A stretch of DNA of 64,000 nucleotides from Spirochaetota bacterium (lineage in GTDB: Bacteria > Spirochaetota > UBA12135 > COTS27 > JAFLEE01). The notes under the pieces are model-generated. The model was not told where the DNA came from. It was given only the letters and a program-made list of their open reading frames with translations, and searched no databases. The DNA lies in NCBI GenBank assembly GCA_017302015.1, contig JAFLEE010000016.1, positions 14,271 to 78,270 on the forward strand. The letters run 5' to 3'. This document shows, piece by piece, positions 31,873-40,976 of the stretch. The position numbers were made by a program, and so were the translations under genes. Positions within the stretch are counted from its first letter, which is position 1. Each line of letters begins with the position of its first letter.

Positions 31873-33038
31873 AAAAAACCAAGACCGCGCGAAAACCGAA
31901 GCGAAAGGCCGCCCCCGAGGAGAAACCCATGCCCACCACCGCCGCCGATGAACCGGCCACCGTCGCCCCCCCCGCCATGAAGCAGATCCTCGAGATGGTG
32001 CGCGCCGGCACCCTGACCGACGAACAGGCCGCCGCCCTCCTCGCCGAAATCGGCGGAAGCGGGGCCGCGTCTCCCGCCCGAGAATCCGCCGGGGAAACGG
32101 GGGCCGGCCGGCCCGTCGATATGGGAAGCCTCCTCTCCAATTCCATCGGCCGCCTCTTCGCCGGCGATGCCCTCCATAACCGGATGAAGGGCTCGAACGT
32201 GGAATCGCCCGAGGGCGTCGACTACGTCTTCAAGGACAATGAAATCGTCATGTCCAATATCCGCGGGATCCTATTTCGCAGGGCCTCTTTCGAACGCAAC
32301 CGATTGACGGCCTCCAACGTGAAGGAGATCCTGGTGGAGGATGGGGCCCTCGCCGACGGGTCGCTTAAGATGTCCAACTTGAAAGAGGTGTCCATCCGAT
32401 CATCCAGCGCCCGCGGCCTCGCGCTCACGGCCTCCAATATCCGCGAACTGGTCATGAAGAACCGCAGCCTCCTCGACGGGATCGAATTGCGCGCTTCCTC
32501 GATCAACGAATGGTCCCTCGACGAGGGCTCGGTCGAGGCCCTCGACCTCAAGGAATCCTCGATGAAGGACGTGTCCGTGGCCAAGAGTTCTTGGCGCCGT
32601 TCCTTCGTCCAGTTCGCCTCGATGGCCGATCTCCGCCTCTCGGGATCCGACCTCCAGGAGACCCAATTCCTCGCCTGCGAGCTCCGGGATGTTCTCATCG
32701 AGGATTCCCAAATTCGCTCCAGCCTCGTCCACTCGCTCCCGGCGAAGGATCTGTCCTTCCGCGGCTGCCGCTTCGACGACGTGCACCTCATCGCCGGCGA
32801 CGGTTGGCGGCGGCAAAAGTATGATACGGTGGCCTTCGAGGCCTGCCAATTCAAGCGGGTGCTCTTCTCGAATTGCCGCTTCGAGAAGGTGGTGTTCTCC
32901 AACATCACCGCGGAAAACGTCCAACTCGAGGGCGTGGTCCTCAAGAACCAGCGCATCGACGGGAACGAGGCCTTCCTGCGCCTCGCCAGCCCCCGCGCCG
33001 AATCGGCGAACGAGGGCGCCGGGGCGAAAAAAGGATGA
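31869..33038 (+). CDS. Cytosolic beta-helix (pentapeptide/DUF4097-like) repeat protein with LiaX/YvlB-type N-terminus
   Basis: A 389-residue protein. A basic, Ala/Pro-rich tail is followed by a short helical hairpin (MKQILEMVRAGTLTDEQAAAL, residues about 37-57) like that of YvlB/LiaX proteins and like the end of the DUF2089 partner. From about residue 110 to 375 there are some 12-14 short beta repeats, each with a loosely pentapeptide-like pattern (SNIRGILF, SNVKEILV, SNLKEVSI, CRFEKVVF), expected to form a right-handed solenoid. No signal or membrane segment is seen. ATGA overlap with the regulator gene implies coupled translation. It may be a stress-sensing scaffold; the repeats exclude an enzyme in any family I recognise. 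Confidence 0.65.
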   Translation: MKKTKTARKPKRKAAPEEKPMPTTAADEPATVAPPAMKQILEMVRAGTLTDEQAAALLAEIGGSGAASPARESAGETGAGRPVDMGSLLSNSIGRLFAGDALHNRMKGSNVESPEGVDYVFKDNEIVMSNIRGILFRRASFERNRLTASNVKEILVEDGALADGSLKMSNLKEVSIRSSSARGLALTASNIRELVMKNRSLLDGIELRASSINEWSLDEGSVEALDLKESSMKDVSVAKSSWRRSFVQFASMADLRLSGSDLQETQFLACELRDVLIEDSQIRSSLVHSLPAKDLSFRGCRFDDVHLIAGDGWRRQKYDTVAFEACQFKRVLFSNCRFEKVVFSNITAENVQLEGVVLKNQRIDGNEAFLRLASPRAESANEGAGAKKG

Positions 33039-33088
33039 AGAAGCGGCCCACGCGTTCCCGCGGAGCGCCCCTAGACAGGGCCTGGGGC

Positions 33089-34324
33089 TCAGTCCCGTTG
33101 GATCCCGCGACTACGGGGGCGTTTTTCCTTCCGTTTCGTGCTTGGCGCCTGATGGCGGCGGGCGACGGGCCGGTGGGGGGATTCCAGCACGGGCACCGGG
33201 GCGCGGTGCAAGCGCCTCCAGAGAAGGGTGAGCGCGCCCATGCCGAGGAGCCCGGCGAGCAGGGCCAATTGGAACGCCGGCCCCGAGGCCAGCGGCGCCC
33301 CTGAAAGGGTCGGTTCCCGCAGCGCCGCCCGGGCGGCTGCATCCCCGCCCGCCTTGCGGTGGCTGGCGATTTCCTCCTCGATGCGGGCGAGTTCCCTTTT
33401 GAGGGCGCGCAGGTCGCGTTCGTGGTCGGCTCGCGTCAGGGAAGAAACGGCCTGGTCCCGCGCCTGGCTCGCCTCGCGGGCGAGGCGGGCGATTTCGGCC
33501 TCTTGGGACGCCACCAAACGCTCGAGTTGGTCGATATGGTCGCGATTGGAGCGGTCCTCCCGGCGGGTCCCTTCGGCGAGCGCTTGAAGCGCTGCCGAGG
33601 GGTCGACGCTTCGTGCGGTGGCCACTTCTCGGGTGAGCCGCGCGACATCTTCGCGGAACGCGGCCATTTCGCGCTCCAGCTGGCCGCGTTCGGCGGCCTC
33701 GACGGCCCGTTCATTGGACCAGCGGGAAATCACGGCGCTCCATTCGGCCGGGCGGGGATCGGAAACCCTACCTTGGAGCCGGTCGAGGGCCGCGGTGAGC
33801 GAGTCGCTCCGTTGGTTCTCGCCGTCGGCAATCCTCGCCGCCACGAAGGCGCGGGTGGCCGAAATTTGGCCCGAGAGTTCGACGAGGGTCCGGGCGGCTT
33901 GCTGGTGGAGTCCGGTCAGATAGGCACCCAGGGAGATCGCGCCCAGTTTCCGGCAGCGCACGACCGGGCTATCGCCGGACGCCAGGACGGGGAACCGATT
34001 GGTGAGTTTCGCCAGATCGCCGACGGGCCGGTCCTTCCGCGCCGCGAGGGCGCGCGCTAGCGAATCCAGTCGGGGGGCCACCCGGTCGAATTCGGCCAGG
34101 GCCAGGCCGGCTTGGTTGGTCAGCAGGTGCCCGTAGGCCGCGTCGATGCCGTCTCGTAAATCGCAGAATTCATTGATCGAGGGGGTTTCCGACGCCTTCA
34201 CGCTTTCGCCGAAAAGCAGCCGTGAGACGGCGAGGAACGCGATCGCCCAGAGGCCCCAGCGAACCTTCGCCCCGAATCCCCCCGCTGTGAAAAAGCCGAA
34301 CCGGTTGGAAAGCCTTGGCCCCAT
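33089..34324 (-). CDS. Membrane protein with long periplasmic coiled coil, unknown function
   Basis: A 411-residue protein not assigned to a family. There is an N-terminal membrane or signal segment (VRWGLWAIAFLAVSRLLFG), a predominantly helical central part with heptad-like Arg/Glu/Ala repeats (about 180-330, e.g. EREMAAFREDVARLTREV) that should be a coiled coil, then a C-terminal membrane helix (FQLALLAGLLGMGALTLLW) and a basic Arg/Lys-rich tail in the cytoplasm. The layout suits a tether or scaffold. GGGGGA lies before the ATG. Neighbours (the beta-helix gene convergent, the PQQ protein upstream on the same strand) give no firm clue. Confidence 0.6.
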   Translation of the reverse strand: MGPRLSNRFGFFTAGGFGAKVRWGLWAIAFLAVSRLLFGESVKASETPSINEFCDLRDGIDAAYGHLLTNQAGLALAEFDRVAPRLDSLARALAARKDRPVGDLAKLTNRFPVLASGDSPVVRCRKLGAISLGAYLTGLHQQAARTLVELSGQISATRAFVAARIADGENQRSDSLTAALDRLQGRVSDPRPAEWSAVISRWSNERAVEAAERGQLEREMAAFREDVARLTREVATARSVDPSAALQALAEGTRREDRSNRDHIDQLERLVASQEAEIARLAREASQARDQAVSSLTRADHERDLRALKRELARIEEEIASHRKAGGDAAARAALREPTLSGAPLASGPAFQLALLAGLLGMGALTLLWRRLHRAPVPVLESPHRPVARRHQAPSTKRKEKRPRSRGIQRD

Positions 34325-34540
34325 GGAATCCCCCGTTGCCGCCAGAGATTTTCAAGCCTCCACGGGAGCATGGGCAATCTGAAACACGATCTCAACCTGA
34401 TTTACCGGGTATTTCGGACTCGGATTCGCTCGGAATCTTTTTCATTTTTCCCGGGTGACGCGTTCTCCCCCCGCCTGGGGCAACAGGGAACGCCCTTCGC
34501 CAGGAAGAAGCGCGCCCGGAGCGGTTAGGGATGGGGCCGC

Positions 34541-36055
34541 TTAGCGGTTCGAGATCGCGTAGACGATCCCGTAGGTCGGCACGTAGAGCGAACGATTGGC
34601 GGCGATGGGCATGCCGGTGAGTTCCTTGCGCATGCCGGCCTGGGAGAGCAGGTTGAGGGTCCGGCCCTGGGCGAAGATGTAGAAGCGGCCGGCCTTATTG
34701 CCCACGAAGACCTTACCGTCGGCGACCAGGGTGGTCTGCCAGATGGCCGCGCCGGTATCGTAGACCCACTGGGGCGCGCCGGTTTGGGCGTCGAGGCAAT
34801 GCACCTTCCCGCCCAGATCCGCGAAATAGAGGAGCCCGCCCTGGATCGCCGCGGTGGAGACGCTCTGGCTGCAATTCGTGTAGGCCCAGACCGGCCCGGC
34901 CGCGGTGAGGTCGCCGCGCCCCTTCGGTTCGAGGCAGACGAGGATGCCGGGCCGGTTGCGGTGGCTCCAGTCTTCGCCGGTGGCGGCGTAGACCCGATTC
35001 CCCACCGCGACGGGGCTCGCGATGATTTCGCTGGGCTTCGCCCCCGCGCCGCGCCAAGCGTTCAGATTGAAGGACCAGAGTTTCTTGAGGAGGGCGGGGG
35101 AGCCCGGGGCCGGTTTGGGATCGAAGGCGTAGAGCACGCCGTCGCCGCCGCCGAAGAGCACCTGCGCCTCGCCGCTGATGACCCCGAGGGCCGGCGTGCA
35201 CCAGGTGCCGTGGGGGATGCGCGGGCCGATATTCTCGCCGTCCTGCCCGACGAGGGCGCCGGTCTTCTTGTCGAGGGCGATGAGCGAGGGCACGTTCGAC
35301 CAGGGGCTGGGCTTCAGGTGCTCGCGGGTGAGGCCGATGCCCGTGTTGACGAAGAGGAGCTCGCCCACGAGGAGCGGGCTGCTGGAGTAGCCGTCGTGGG
35401 GCTTGCAGCCCGTGCTCTTCTCGAGGTCGAAGCGCCAGAGGATATCGCCGTCTTTCGCGTCGAGGGCGGTGGGCGCGCCTCCCCCGCAGAGTTCGGCCTC
35501 GTTGGTGAAGGGCCCGTCGTTGCCGTCGGCGAGCCCCTTCATGTCGACGCAGAAGACCTCGGCGTTATAGCCCGCGAAATAGGCCCGGCCGGATTCGATG
35601 GTGGGCGAGGAGCAGATGCCCAGGGAGATCTCGGAGAGGAAGGTATTGCTCGCGCCGATGCGGGGAATGCTCAGGTGCCAGAGCAGGCGCCCCGACGATT
35701 CGTCGAAGCAGAGGAGAGACCCGCGGTCCCCCTGGTACTTGGGGATGTTCACGTAGCGCGTCGTGCCGACGAGGAGCCGACCCTCCGAGACCACCGGGGT
35801 TCCGTAGGAGAGATAGCCCGTATAGGCGGCCCATTTCACGTTGCGGGACGCCCCCGCCTCGAAATAGCCCGTGTTGCTCGAGAAGGCGGTGTGGAAGGAG
35901 GACGGCAGGTTGGTTTCGTCGCTGACCGGGTTGCGGTCGGGGGTGCGCCCCCAGGTCGTCCAGTCACCGGCCGGAAGGCAGGCGAGGAGCGAGAGGACCG
36001 CGAGGATGGGCGGGAGGGAGGGGCGGCGACCTGCGCTGTTTTGGATGTATTTCAT
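34541..36055 (-). CDS. PQQ-type beta-propeller lipoprotein
   Basis: A 504-residue protein made of repeated WD/PQQ-like blades (GTPVVSEGRLLVGT, GAPTALDAKDGDILWRFDLE, GGKVHCLDAQTGAPQWVYDT). The N-terminus ends with a lipobox-like LLAC at residues 23-26, so Cys26 is the likely lipid anchor. Typical enzymes of this fold bind PQQ and calcium, but no dehydrogenase-specific residues could be recognised and it could be a structural propeller (BamB-like). Start chosen at ATG 36055; an ATG at 36211 in the same frame would add an unlikely basic leader. The ribosome site is weak. Confidence 0.75.
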   Translation of the reverse strand: MKYIQNSAGRRPSLPPILAVLSLLACLPAGDWTTWGRTPDRNPVSDETNLPSSFHTAFSSNTGYFEAGASRNVKWAAYTGYLSYGTPVVSEGRLLVGTTRYVNIPKYQGDRGSLLCFDESSGRLLWHLSIPRIGASNTFLSEISLGICSSPTIESGRAYFAGYNAEVFCVDMKGLADGNDGPFTNEAELCGGGAPTALDAKDGDILWRFDLEKSTGCKPHDGYSSSPLLVGELLFVNTGIGLTREHLKPSPWSNVPSLIALDKKTGALVGQDGENIGPRIPHGTWCTPALGVISGEAQVLFGGGDGVLYAFDPKPAPGSPALLKKLWSFNLNAWRGAGAKPSEIIASPVAVGNRVYAATGEDWSHRNRPGILVCLEPKGRGDLTAAGPVWAYTNCSQSVSTAAIQGGLLYFADLGGKVHCLDAQTGAPQWVYDTGAAIWQTTLVADGKVFVGNKAGRFYIFAQGRTLNLLSQAGMRKELTGMPIAANRSLYVPTYGIVYAISNR

Positions 36056-36292
36056 GGGAAAGTTCGCCCGGAAGCTTACGATGAATCGTTGCAGCCAGCG
36101 CCAAAATCCTTCAAAAATCCGGTCAAACGGGGTGTCGCGTCGCTCCCCTCCCCGCAACCCACGAGGGAAGCGGGAATCGAGGGTAAGTGATCCCCCGGCA
36201 AAAATGGCCATCGGGGCGAGTTCGCGCCGAAACCTGAAAAGGATCTTCCCCAGGGCCGATGAAGCCCCGAGTGCCGCCTCCGGGATGGGGCG

Positions 36293-38077
36293 TCAGCTGG
36301 CGGGCTTCCTTCCCTTCACCCACGCCGGTTTGCGCGCGCCGGCCTTCGCCCCGTAGGGTCGGGGCCGGGGGCGTGCCGGGGCGCCCGGCTCGCCCATGCC
36401 GTCTTGCTTCTCGGCGACGTCCATGCGAAGGCGGCGGCCCTTGATCTGGGAATCGCCGATGGCGCGCATGACCTGCTCGGCGTACTGGGTCGCCACGCCG
36501 ACGTAGCTGCATTTCTCGTAGATTTCGATCTTGCCGACGGCGCCCTGGGGGAGCGCGGCGGTATTGTAGAGGGCCCCGGAAATTTCCCGCGGGGTGACCT
36601 CGTCCATGGCGCCGACGTTGATGAAGAGGCGCGTGAAGGGGACGTCGGGGTTGATGGGGGCCGAAGGCGGCCGGGGTGGGTGGGGGCGGGTGGCCGGGCC
36701 CTCGCCCCGGGCCAAGGGGCGGCCGGGGCGCTCGCGGTAAGCGGGTTGGGGGCGGTCCTCCTGGATCGCCTGGCCGGCTTCGCGCACCCCGTCGTTGATC
36801 CACAGGTGCATGAGGGCGCTGGCGATCTCGATGCTGCTGTGCCCGGCGTCGAGGAGCTTCTGCACCTCGGCCTCGTGGTCGCCGAACTTGCCCTCCTCGA
36901 GGGCGAGGCGCAGCTTCTCGAAGTGGGCGCCCACGCGCTTGCCCTCGACCTCGTCGAGGGTGGGCACGCGGTGTCGCTCGATGCGCACCTTGGCGAAGCG
37001 CTGGATGCGCTGGAGCAGGAAGATCTCGCGGCCGGTGACTAGCGAGAGGGCCTTCCCCGAACGGCCGGCGCGGCCCGTGCGGCCGATGCGGTGCACGTAG
37101 TCCTCTTCGTCGTAGGGGAGGTCGAGGTTGATGACGAGATCGAGGGTGTCGACGTCGAGGCCCCGGGCGGCCACGTCGGTGGCGACGAGCACCTCGACGT
37201 TGCCCGAGCGGAAATTGCGCATCACCCGGTCGCGGGCGACCTGGTTGAGGTCGCCGTGGAGGCGGTCGGCGGCGTAGCCCCGGGCCACGAGCGCGTCGGC
37301 GGCGTCGTCGACGGCGCGCTTGGTGTTGGCGAAGACGAGGGTGAGGTGCGGGTTCTCGAGGTCGAGGATGCGGCAGAGGGCCTCGATCTTGGAGCGGCTC
37401 ATCACCTCGTAGTAGCGCTGCTCCACCGTGGGCACGGTGAGGGCCTTGTGCTCGACGCTGATGAGGGCGGGGTCGCGGGTGTAGCTTTCGATGAGGCGCC
37501 GGATGGGGCCGTCGATGGTGGCGGAGAAGAAGAGGGTCTGCCGCTCGTCGGGGATCGCCTTCATGAGGCGCTCGATATCCTCGCGGAAGCCCATGTCGAG
37601 CATCTCGTCGGCCTCGTCGAAGACGAGCATCTCGATGGACTGGGTGCGCAGGATGCCCTTGTCGACGAAGTCGAGGATGCGCCCCGGGGTGCCGACGACG
37701 ATCTGGGCGCCGTCGCGCAGGCCGCGGATCTGCCGCTCGTAGGTCGCGCCGCCGTAGATGGGGATCGCCTTGAGGCCGCGCTTGTGCACGGTGAGTTTGG
37801 AGACCTCTTCGCAGACCTGCATGGCGAGTTCCCGCGTCGGGCACATGATGAGCGCGCGCACGTCGCGGGCGGCGGCGTCGAGGCGCTGGACGACGGGGAT
37901 CGCGAAGGCCATGGTCTTGCCCGAGCCGGTCTGGGACTGGCCGACGACATCGCGGCCCTCGAGGGCGGGGGGGATGGCCTGGGCCTGGATGGGCGCCGGC
38001 TGGTCGAAGCCGAGGGCCGCCACGGCGGCGAGAAGATCGGGGGAGAGGCCCAATTCGGGGAAGGGTTTCTTGTCCAT
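36293..38077 (-). CDS. deaD: DEAD-box RNA helicase with DbpA-type RNA-binding end
   Basis: A 594-residue helicase of the CsdA/DeaD type. All core motifs are present: Q motif (FDQPAPIQAQAIP), Walker A SQTGSGKT, PTRELA, DEAD in VFDEADEMLDMG, SAT, and the second RecA-like domain ending HRIGRTGRAGRSG. The C-terminal 75 residues (DVPFTRLFINVGAMDEVTPR) form the DbpA RNA-recognition fold, followed by a basic tail. It unwinds RNA in ribosome assembly and mRNA decay, and is often cold-induced. A 5' leader of about 100 nt containing a short palindrome separates it from the U32 gene. The start at 38077 is preceded by AAGGACC; an upstream frame-extending ATG (38122) is less likely. Confidence 0.9.
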   Translation of the reverse strand: MDKKPFPELGLSPDLLAAVAALGFDQPAPIQAQAIPPALEGRDVVGQSQTGSGKTMAFAIPVVQRLDAAARDVRALIMCPTRELAMQVCEEVSKLTVHKRGLKAIPIYGGATYERQIRGLRDGAQIVVGTPGRILDFVDKGILRTQSIEMLVFDEADEMLDMGFREDIERLMKAIPDERQTLFFSATIDGPIRRLIESYTRDPALISVEHKALTVPTVEQRYYEVMSRSKIEALCRILDLENPHLTLVFANTKRAVDDAADALVARGYAADRLHGDLNQVARDRVMRNFRSGNVEVLVATDVAARGLDVDTLDLVINLDLPYDEEDYVHRIGRTGRAGRSGKALSLVTGREIFLLQRIQRFAKVRIERHRVPTLDEVEGKRVGAHFEKLRLALEEGKFGDHEAEVQKLLDAGHSSIEIASALMHLWINDGVREAGQAIQEDRPQPAYRERPGRPLARGEGPATRPHPPRPPSAPINPDVPFTRLFINVGAMDEVTPREISGALYNTAALPQGAVGKIEIYEKCSYVGVATQYAEQVMRAIGDSQIKGRRLRMDVAEKQDGMGEPGAPARPRPRPYGAKAGARKPAWVKGRKPAS

Positions 38078-38150
38078 CGGAGGTCCTTGGCGCGCGAACG
38101 GGCCGAAGGGGTATGTTCCCATGGAAAGCGCTATTTCAGGCCCCCTTTTT

Positions 38151-38163
38151 GCGCTTCAAGCGC
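38151..38163. repeat. Palindrome GCGCTTCAAGCGC flanked by T runs in helicase leader
   Basis: A perfect 6-bp inverted repeat with one central base between the U32 stop and the helicase start, with five T on each side on the plus strand. On the minus strand, in which both genes run, these are A runs, so it is not a normal terminator for the U32 gene. It may be a leader hairpin or operator. Confidence 0.35.
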
Positions 38164-38176
38164 CTTTTTCCGGGCG

Positions 38177-40855
38177 CTAAAGCAGGCGGCGCCCGAACTG
38201 GGCGCTGTGGGTATCGGCCACCGCTTCCCCCCGGTCGACGCGGCGCAGGATCTCGAGGGCCGCCTCGGATCCGTACGGGCGCGTGAGGAAATCCACCCGG
38301 AAATCGCGCACGCCCAGGGCTTCGAGCGCGGGCCGCCGCTCGGCGATGCTGTAGGCCGCCGCCCCGTAGACGATGCTGCGGCATTGCTCGTGGGCCACGG
38401 TGAAGCGCTCGCCCTTGGTGTTCTCGATCTCGAGGGTGCGGTAGCCGCAGGCCTTGCTCCCCGGGCAGCCGCCGTGGAGCGCGGTGAGGGAGCAGGCCTC
38501 GGCGATGAAGAGCGGGGTATCTTTATAGAGGATGGCCCGGGGCCTCGCCAGGTCCCAGGGGAAGCGCCCCAGTTGGCTGCTTAGGTTCTCCCGGTCGTCC
38601 TCCACCGAGAGGGTGATGATGGAGAAGCCCTGCTCCCCCCAGAAGCGCGAGGCCTGGGCGTTGAGCGCGTAGAGGAAAAAATCCGTGGCGAGGGAGGCCG
38701 ACTTCGGGATCTCGCCGCCCGGGGAAAGCCGGCGAAGCAGCCCTAAGGCGCCGAGATTCCCGAGTTCGAAGGCGGGGGTTGGGGATTCCAGGGCTAGGCG
38801 GACCCACGCTTTGAGGTGGGGGGCGTCCCAGGGGCGGATCACCGTGGGGAGGGCGAGGCGCAATTGGGCGCCCATCCCGGCGGCGGCGTCCGTCAGGCGA
38901 GCCCACCCTTCGGCGGGGTTGGCTTGGCCGAGGAACATGCGCTTGGGCTCGAAGCAGAGTTCCCGGATGGGGAGGCTCGGCCCTTCCCCCATGTACCGAC
39001 CCAGGGCCTCCAAGATCTCGAGGCGGTCGAACTTCACCCCGAGGGTCGAGTCGGCCACCGCGGGCGCCCCGCTGGGGGCCCAGGCCGCGAGGGCCTCGTT
39101 GGCAGCATGGGAAATGAGGGCGGCGAGGGAAGGCGAGAGGGAGGAGGAGAGTTTTTGCTTCAGCCCCTTCAGCAGGCTCGGCGGGATGAAGAAGTTCGTG
39201 TCCCCCTCCACGAGGATGCGGGTGCTCTCGAATCCGGCCTCGCCGTAGAGGGCGAAGAGGTCCTTAAGGATGCCCGGGAGCCGGGATTCGCCGCGGGGCC
39301 GCTCCGCCTTGGCGACCAGCACCTCCCGGGCGATGATCCCCCGGGGCCCGTGGATCGCCACGGCGACCCGCAATTCCTGGCCCATCGCCTCGAGGGCGAT
39401 GCGCGTCTCCACCGGCGCGAGCACGCGCAGGCGTTCCTCGGCGCCGGGGCGGGCGAGGCGATCGACCTGCTGGCGTAGCGCGTCGCTGCGGGTCTTGCGC
39501 ACGAGATCGCCGGGGGCCGGCATCGGGTGGCCTTCGGGCACCTCGATCCACACCTCGGCCTCGGCGGGGCATTCGTAGACCGCGCGAGCGTCGCGCTTCA
39601 AGCCGTGGATGCCGAATCGAAGCCCGAGGTTCTCGTAACGGGCCTCGAGTTCCTGGAGGGGATCCGTGGGGCCCCCGGCGCCCGCATTCGGTTCCCCGGC
39701 GCTCCCGTGCTGGGGTTCGGCGTGGTAGAGCACGCCGGGCGCGTCGATGCGCAGGCCGTCGTGGCGGGAGAGGGCGACCCGGGAGCGGAGGCGGATCCAC
39801 CGGTCCTCCACTGCCTCGATGGCCCCGGCGAGGGCGCCCTTATGGCTGGGCTCGTCGAGGTCGATGACGTTCTCGGCGTAGCGGCCCTTCACGTGGAAGG
39901 CGGTGGGGGCTCGGTGGAAGGTGAAGTCGTGGAACTGGTGGAGTTGGGATGGCTGGGCGTCGAACTCCCGCGCCGTCAGCGGGGCCCCGGCGCGCAGGGT
40001 CGGGCGTCCGAAGAGGGCGTCGAGGCGGGCGCGGTAGAGCGAGACGGCCGTGGCCACGTACTGGGCGTCCTTCTTGCGCCCCTCGATCTTGAGGGCATCG
40101 ACGCCCGCGCGCACCCAAAGGTCGACCGCGTCGGCCGTGTCGAGGTCTTTCATCGAGAAGAGGAAGCCGTGGCCCGGTTCGCTGAGAATCTTATAGGGCT
40201 CGCGGCAGGTATAGGCGCATTCCCCCCGGTTCCCGCTGCGCGCGTCCTGGGCCCCGGAGAAGAGGCAGAGGCCGGAGTAGGCGTAGCAGAGCGAGCCGTG
40301 GCAGAAGACCTCGAGTTCGGTGTCGGCGGGGGTGTGCTCCCGCAGGCGCCTCACCTCTTCGGCGGTGAGTTCCCGGGCCAGCACGACGCGGCGGAACCCC
40401 AGGCGACGGGCCTCGAGCACGCCCTCGAGATTATGCAGCGCCATCTGGGTGGAGGCGTGGAGGCGGAAGGAGGGGAAATGCGTTCGGATGAGGCGCAGCA
40501 CGCCGGCGTCCTGGATGATGAGGGCGTAGACGCCCAGGGGCTCGAGGCGGGCGAGGAGCTCGCAGAGGTCGCGGCGTTCCGTGTCCTTCACCACCACGTT
40601 CACGGCGACGAGGACCTTCATGCCGTACTGCCGCGCCAGGGGCAGGAGCTCCGCCAGGTCTTCGATGGCGAAATTGCGCGCCCGGGATCGGGCGTTGAAC
40701 TGGTCGAGGCCGAGGTAGACGGCATCGGCCCCCGCGTGGAGGGCGGCGAGGAAGGCCTCGCGCCCCCCCGCCGGGGCGAGGAGTTCGGGGACCTTGGCGT
40801 CGGGAGCCGGCGGATGGATGGGGCGCGGCTGGGCGGGGCTGCTTTGGCTATTCAA
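38177..40855 (-). CDS. Peptidase U32-family protein (RlhA/YegQ-like, with C-terminal extension)
   Basis: An 892-residue protein. The U32 barrel starts at PELLAPAGGREAFLAAL and shows the family's cysteine cluster (CHGSLCYAYSG and GECAYTCREPY, residues about 190-225). Later Cys-rich segments (CPGSKACGYR and HEQCRSI) suit Fe-S binding in the RlhA-like group, which hydroxylates C2501 of 23S rRNA in enterobacteria; whether this protein does so is inference, and U32 proteins have other roles. The length is well above the roughly 650 residues of E. coli RlhA. The start is uncertain: TTG 40855 is used because an A+T-rich stretch lies directly upstream; another TTG at 40951 in frame is possible. Confidence 0.72.
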   Translation of the reverse strand: MNSQSSPAQPRPIHPPAPDAKVPELLAPAGGREAFLAALHAGADAVYLGLDQFNARSRARNFAIEDLAELLPLARQYGMKVLVAVNVVVKDTERRDLCELLARLEPLGVYALIIQDAGVLRLIRTHFPSFRLHASTQMALHNLEGVLEARRLGFRRVVLARELTAEEVRRLREHTPADTELEVFCHGSLCYAYSGLCLFSGAQDARSGNRGECAYTCREPYKILSEPGHGFLFSMKDLDTADAVDLWVRAGVDALKIEGRKKDAQYVATAVSLYRARLDALFGRPTLRAGAPLTAREFDAQPSQLHQFHDFTFHRAPTAFHVKGRYAENVIDLDEPSHKGALAGAIEAVEDRWIRLRSRVALSRHDGLRIDAPGVLYHAEPQHGSAGEPNAGAGGPTDPLQELEARYENLGLRFGIHGLKRDARAVYECPAEAEVWIEVPEGHPMPAPGDLVRKTRSDALRQQVDRLARPGAEERLRVLAPVETRIALEAMGQELRVAVAIHGPRGIIAREVLVAKAERPRGESRLPGILKDLFALYGEAGFESTRILVEGDTNFFIPPSLLKGLKQKLSSSLSPSLAALISHAANEALAAWAPSGAPAVADSTLGVKFDRLEILEALGRYMGEGPSLPIRELCFEPKRMFLGQANPAEGWARLTDAAAGMGAQLRLALPTVIRPWDAPHLKAWVRLALESPTPAFELGNLGALGLLRRLSPGGEIPKSASLATDFFLYALNAQASRFWGEQGFSIITLSVEDDRENLSSQLGRFPWDLARPRAILYKDTPLFIAEACSLTALHGGCPGSKACGYRTLEIENTKGERFTVAHEQCRSIVYGAAAYSIAERRPALEALGVRDFRVDFLTRPYGSEAALEILRRVDRGEAVADTHSAQFGRRLL

Positions 40856-40976
40856 TATAGAAGAAAGATAACACGGGGAGGGGATTTGGGCGAATAGGGC
40901 CGCGGACAGGGCCCGCTTCGGGGGATGCCCCCATCTGTGGCGGACGGTCAAACTCGCGCCGTAAAGCGGCCTTGGA

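Noticed and set aside
38140-38175. Rho-independent terminator after the U32 gene
   Set aside because: The T runs are on the plus strand, whereas the genes on both sides are on the minus strand.
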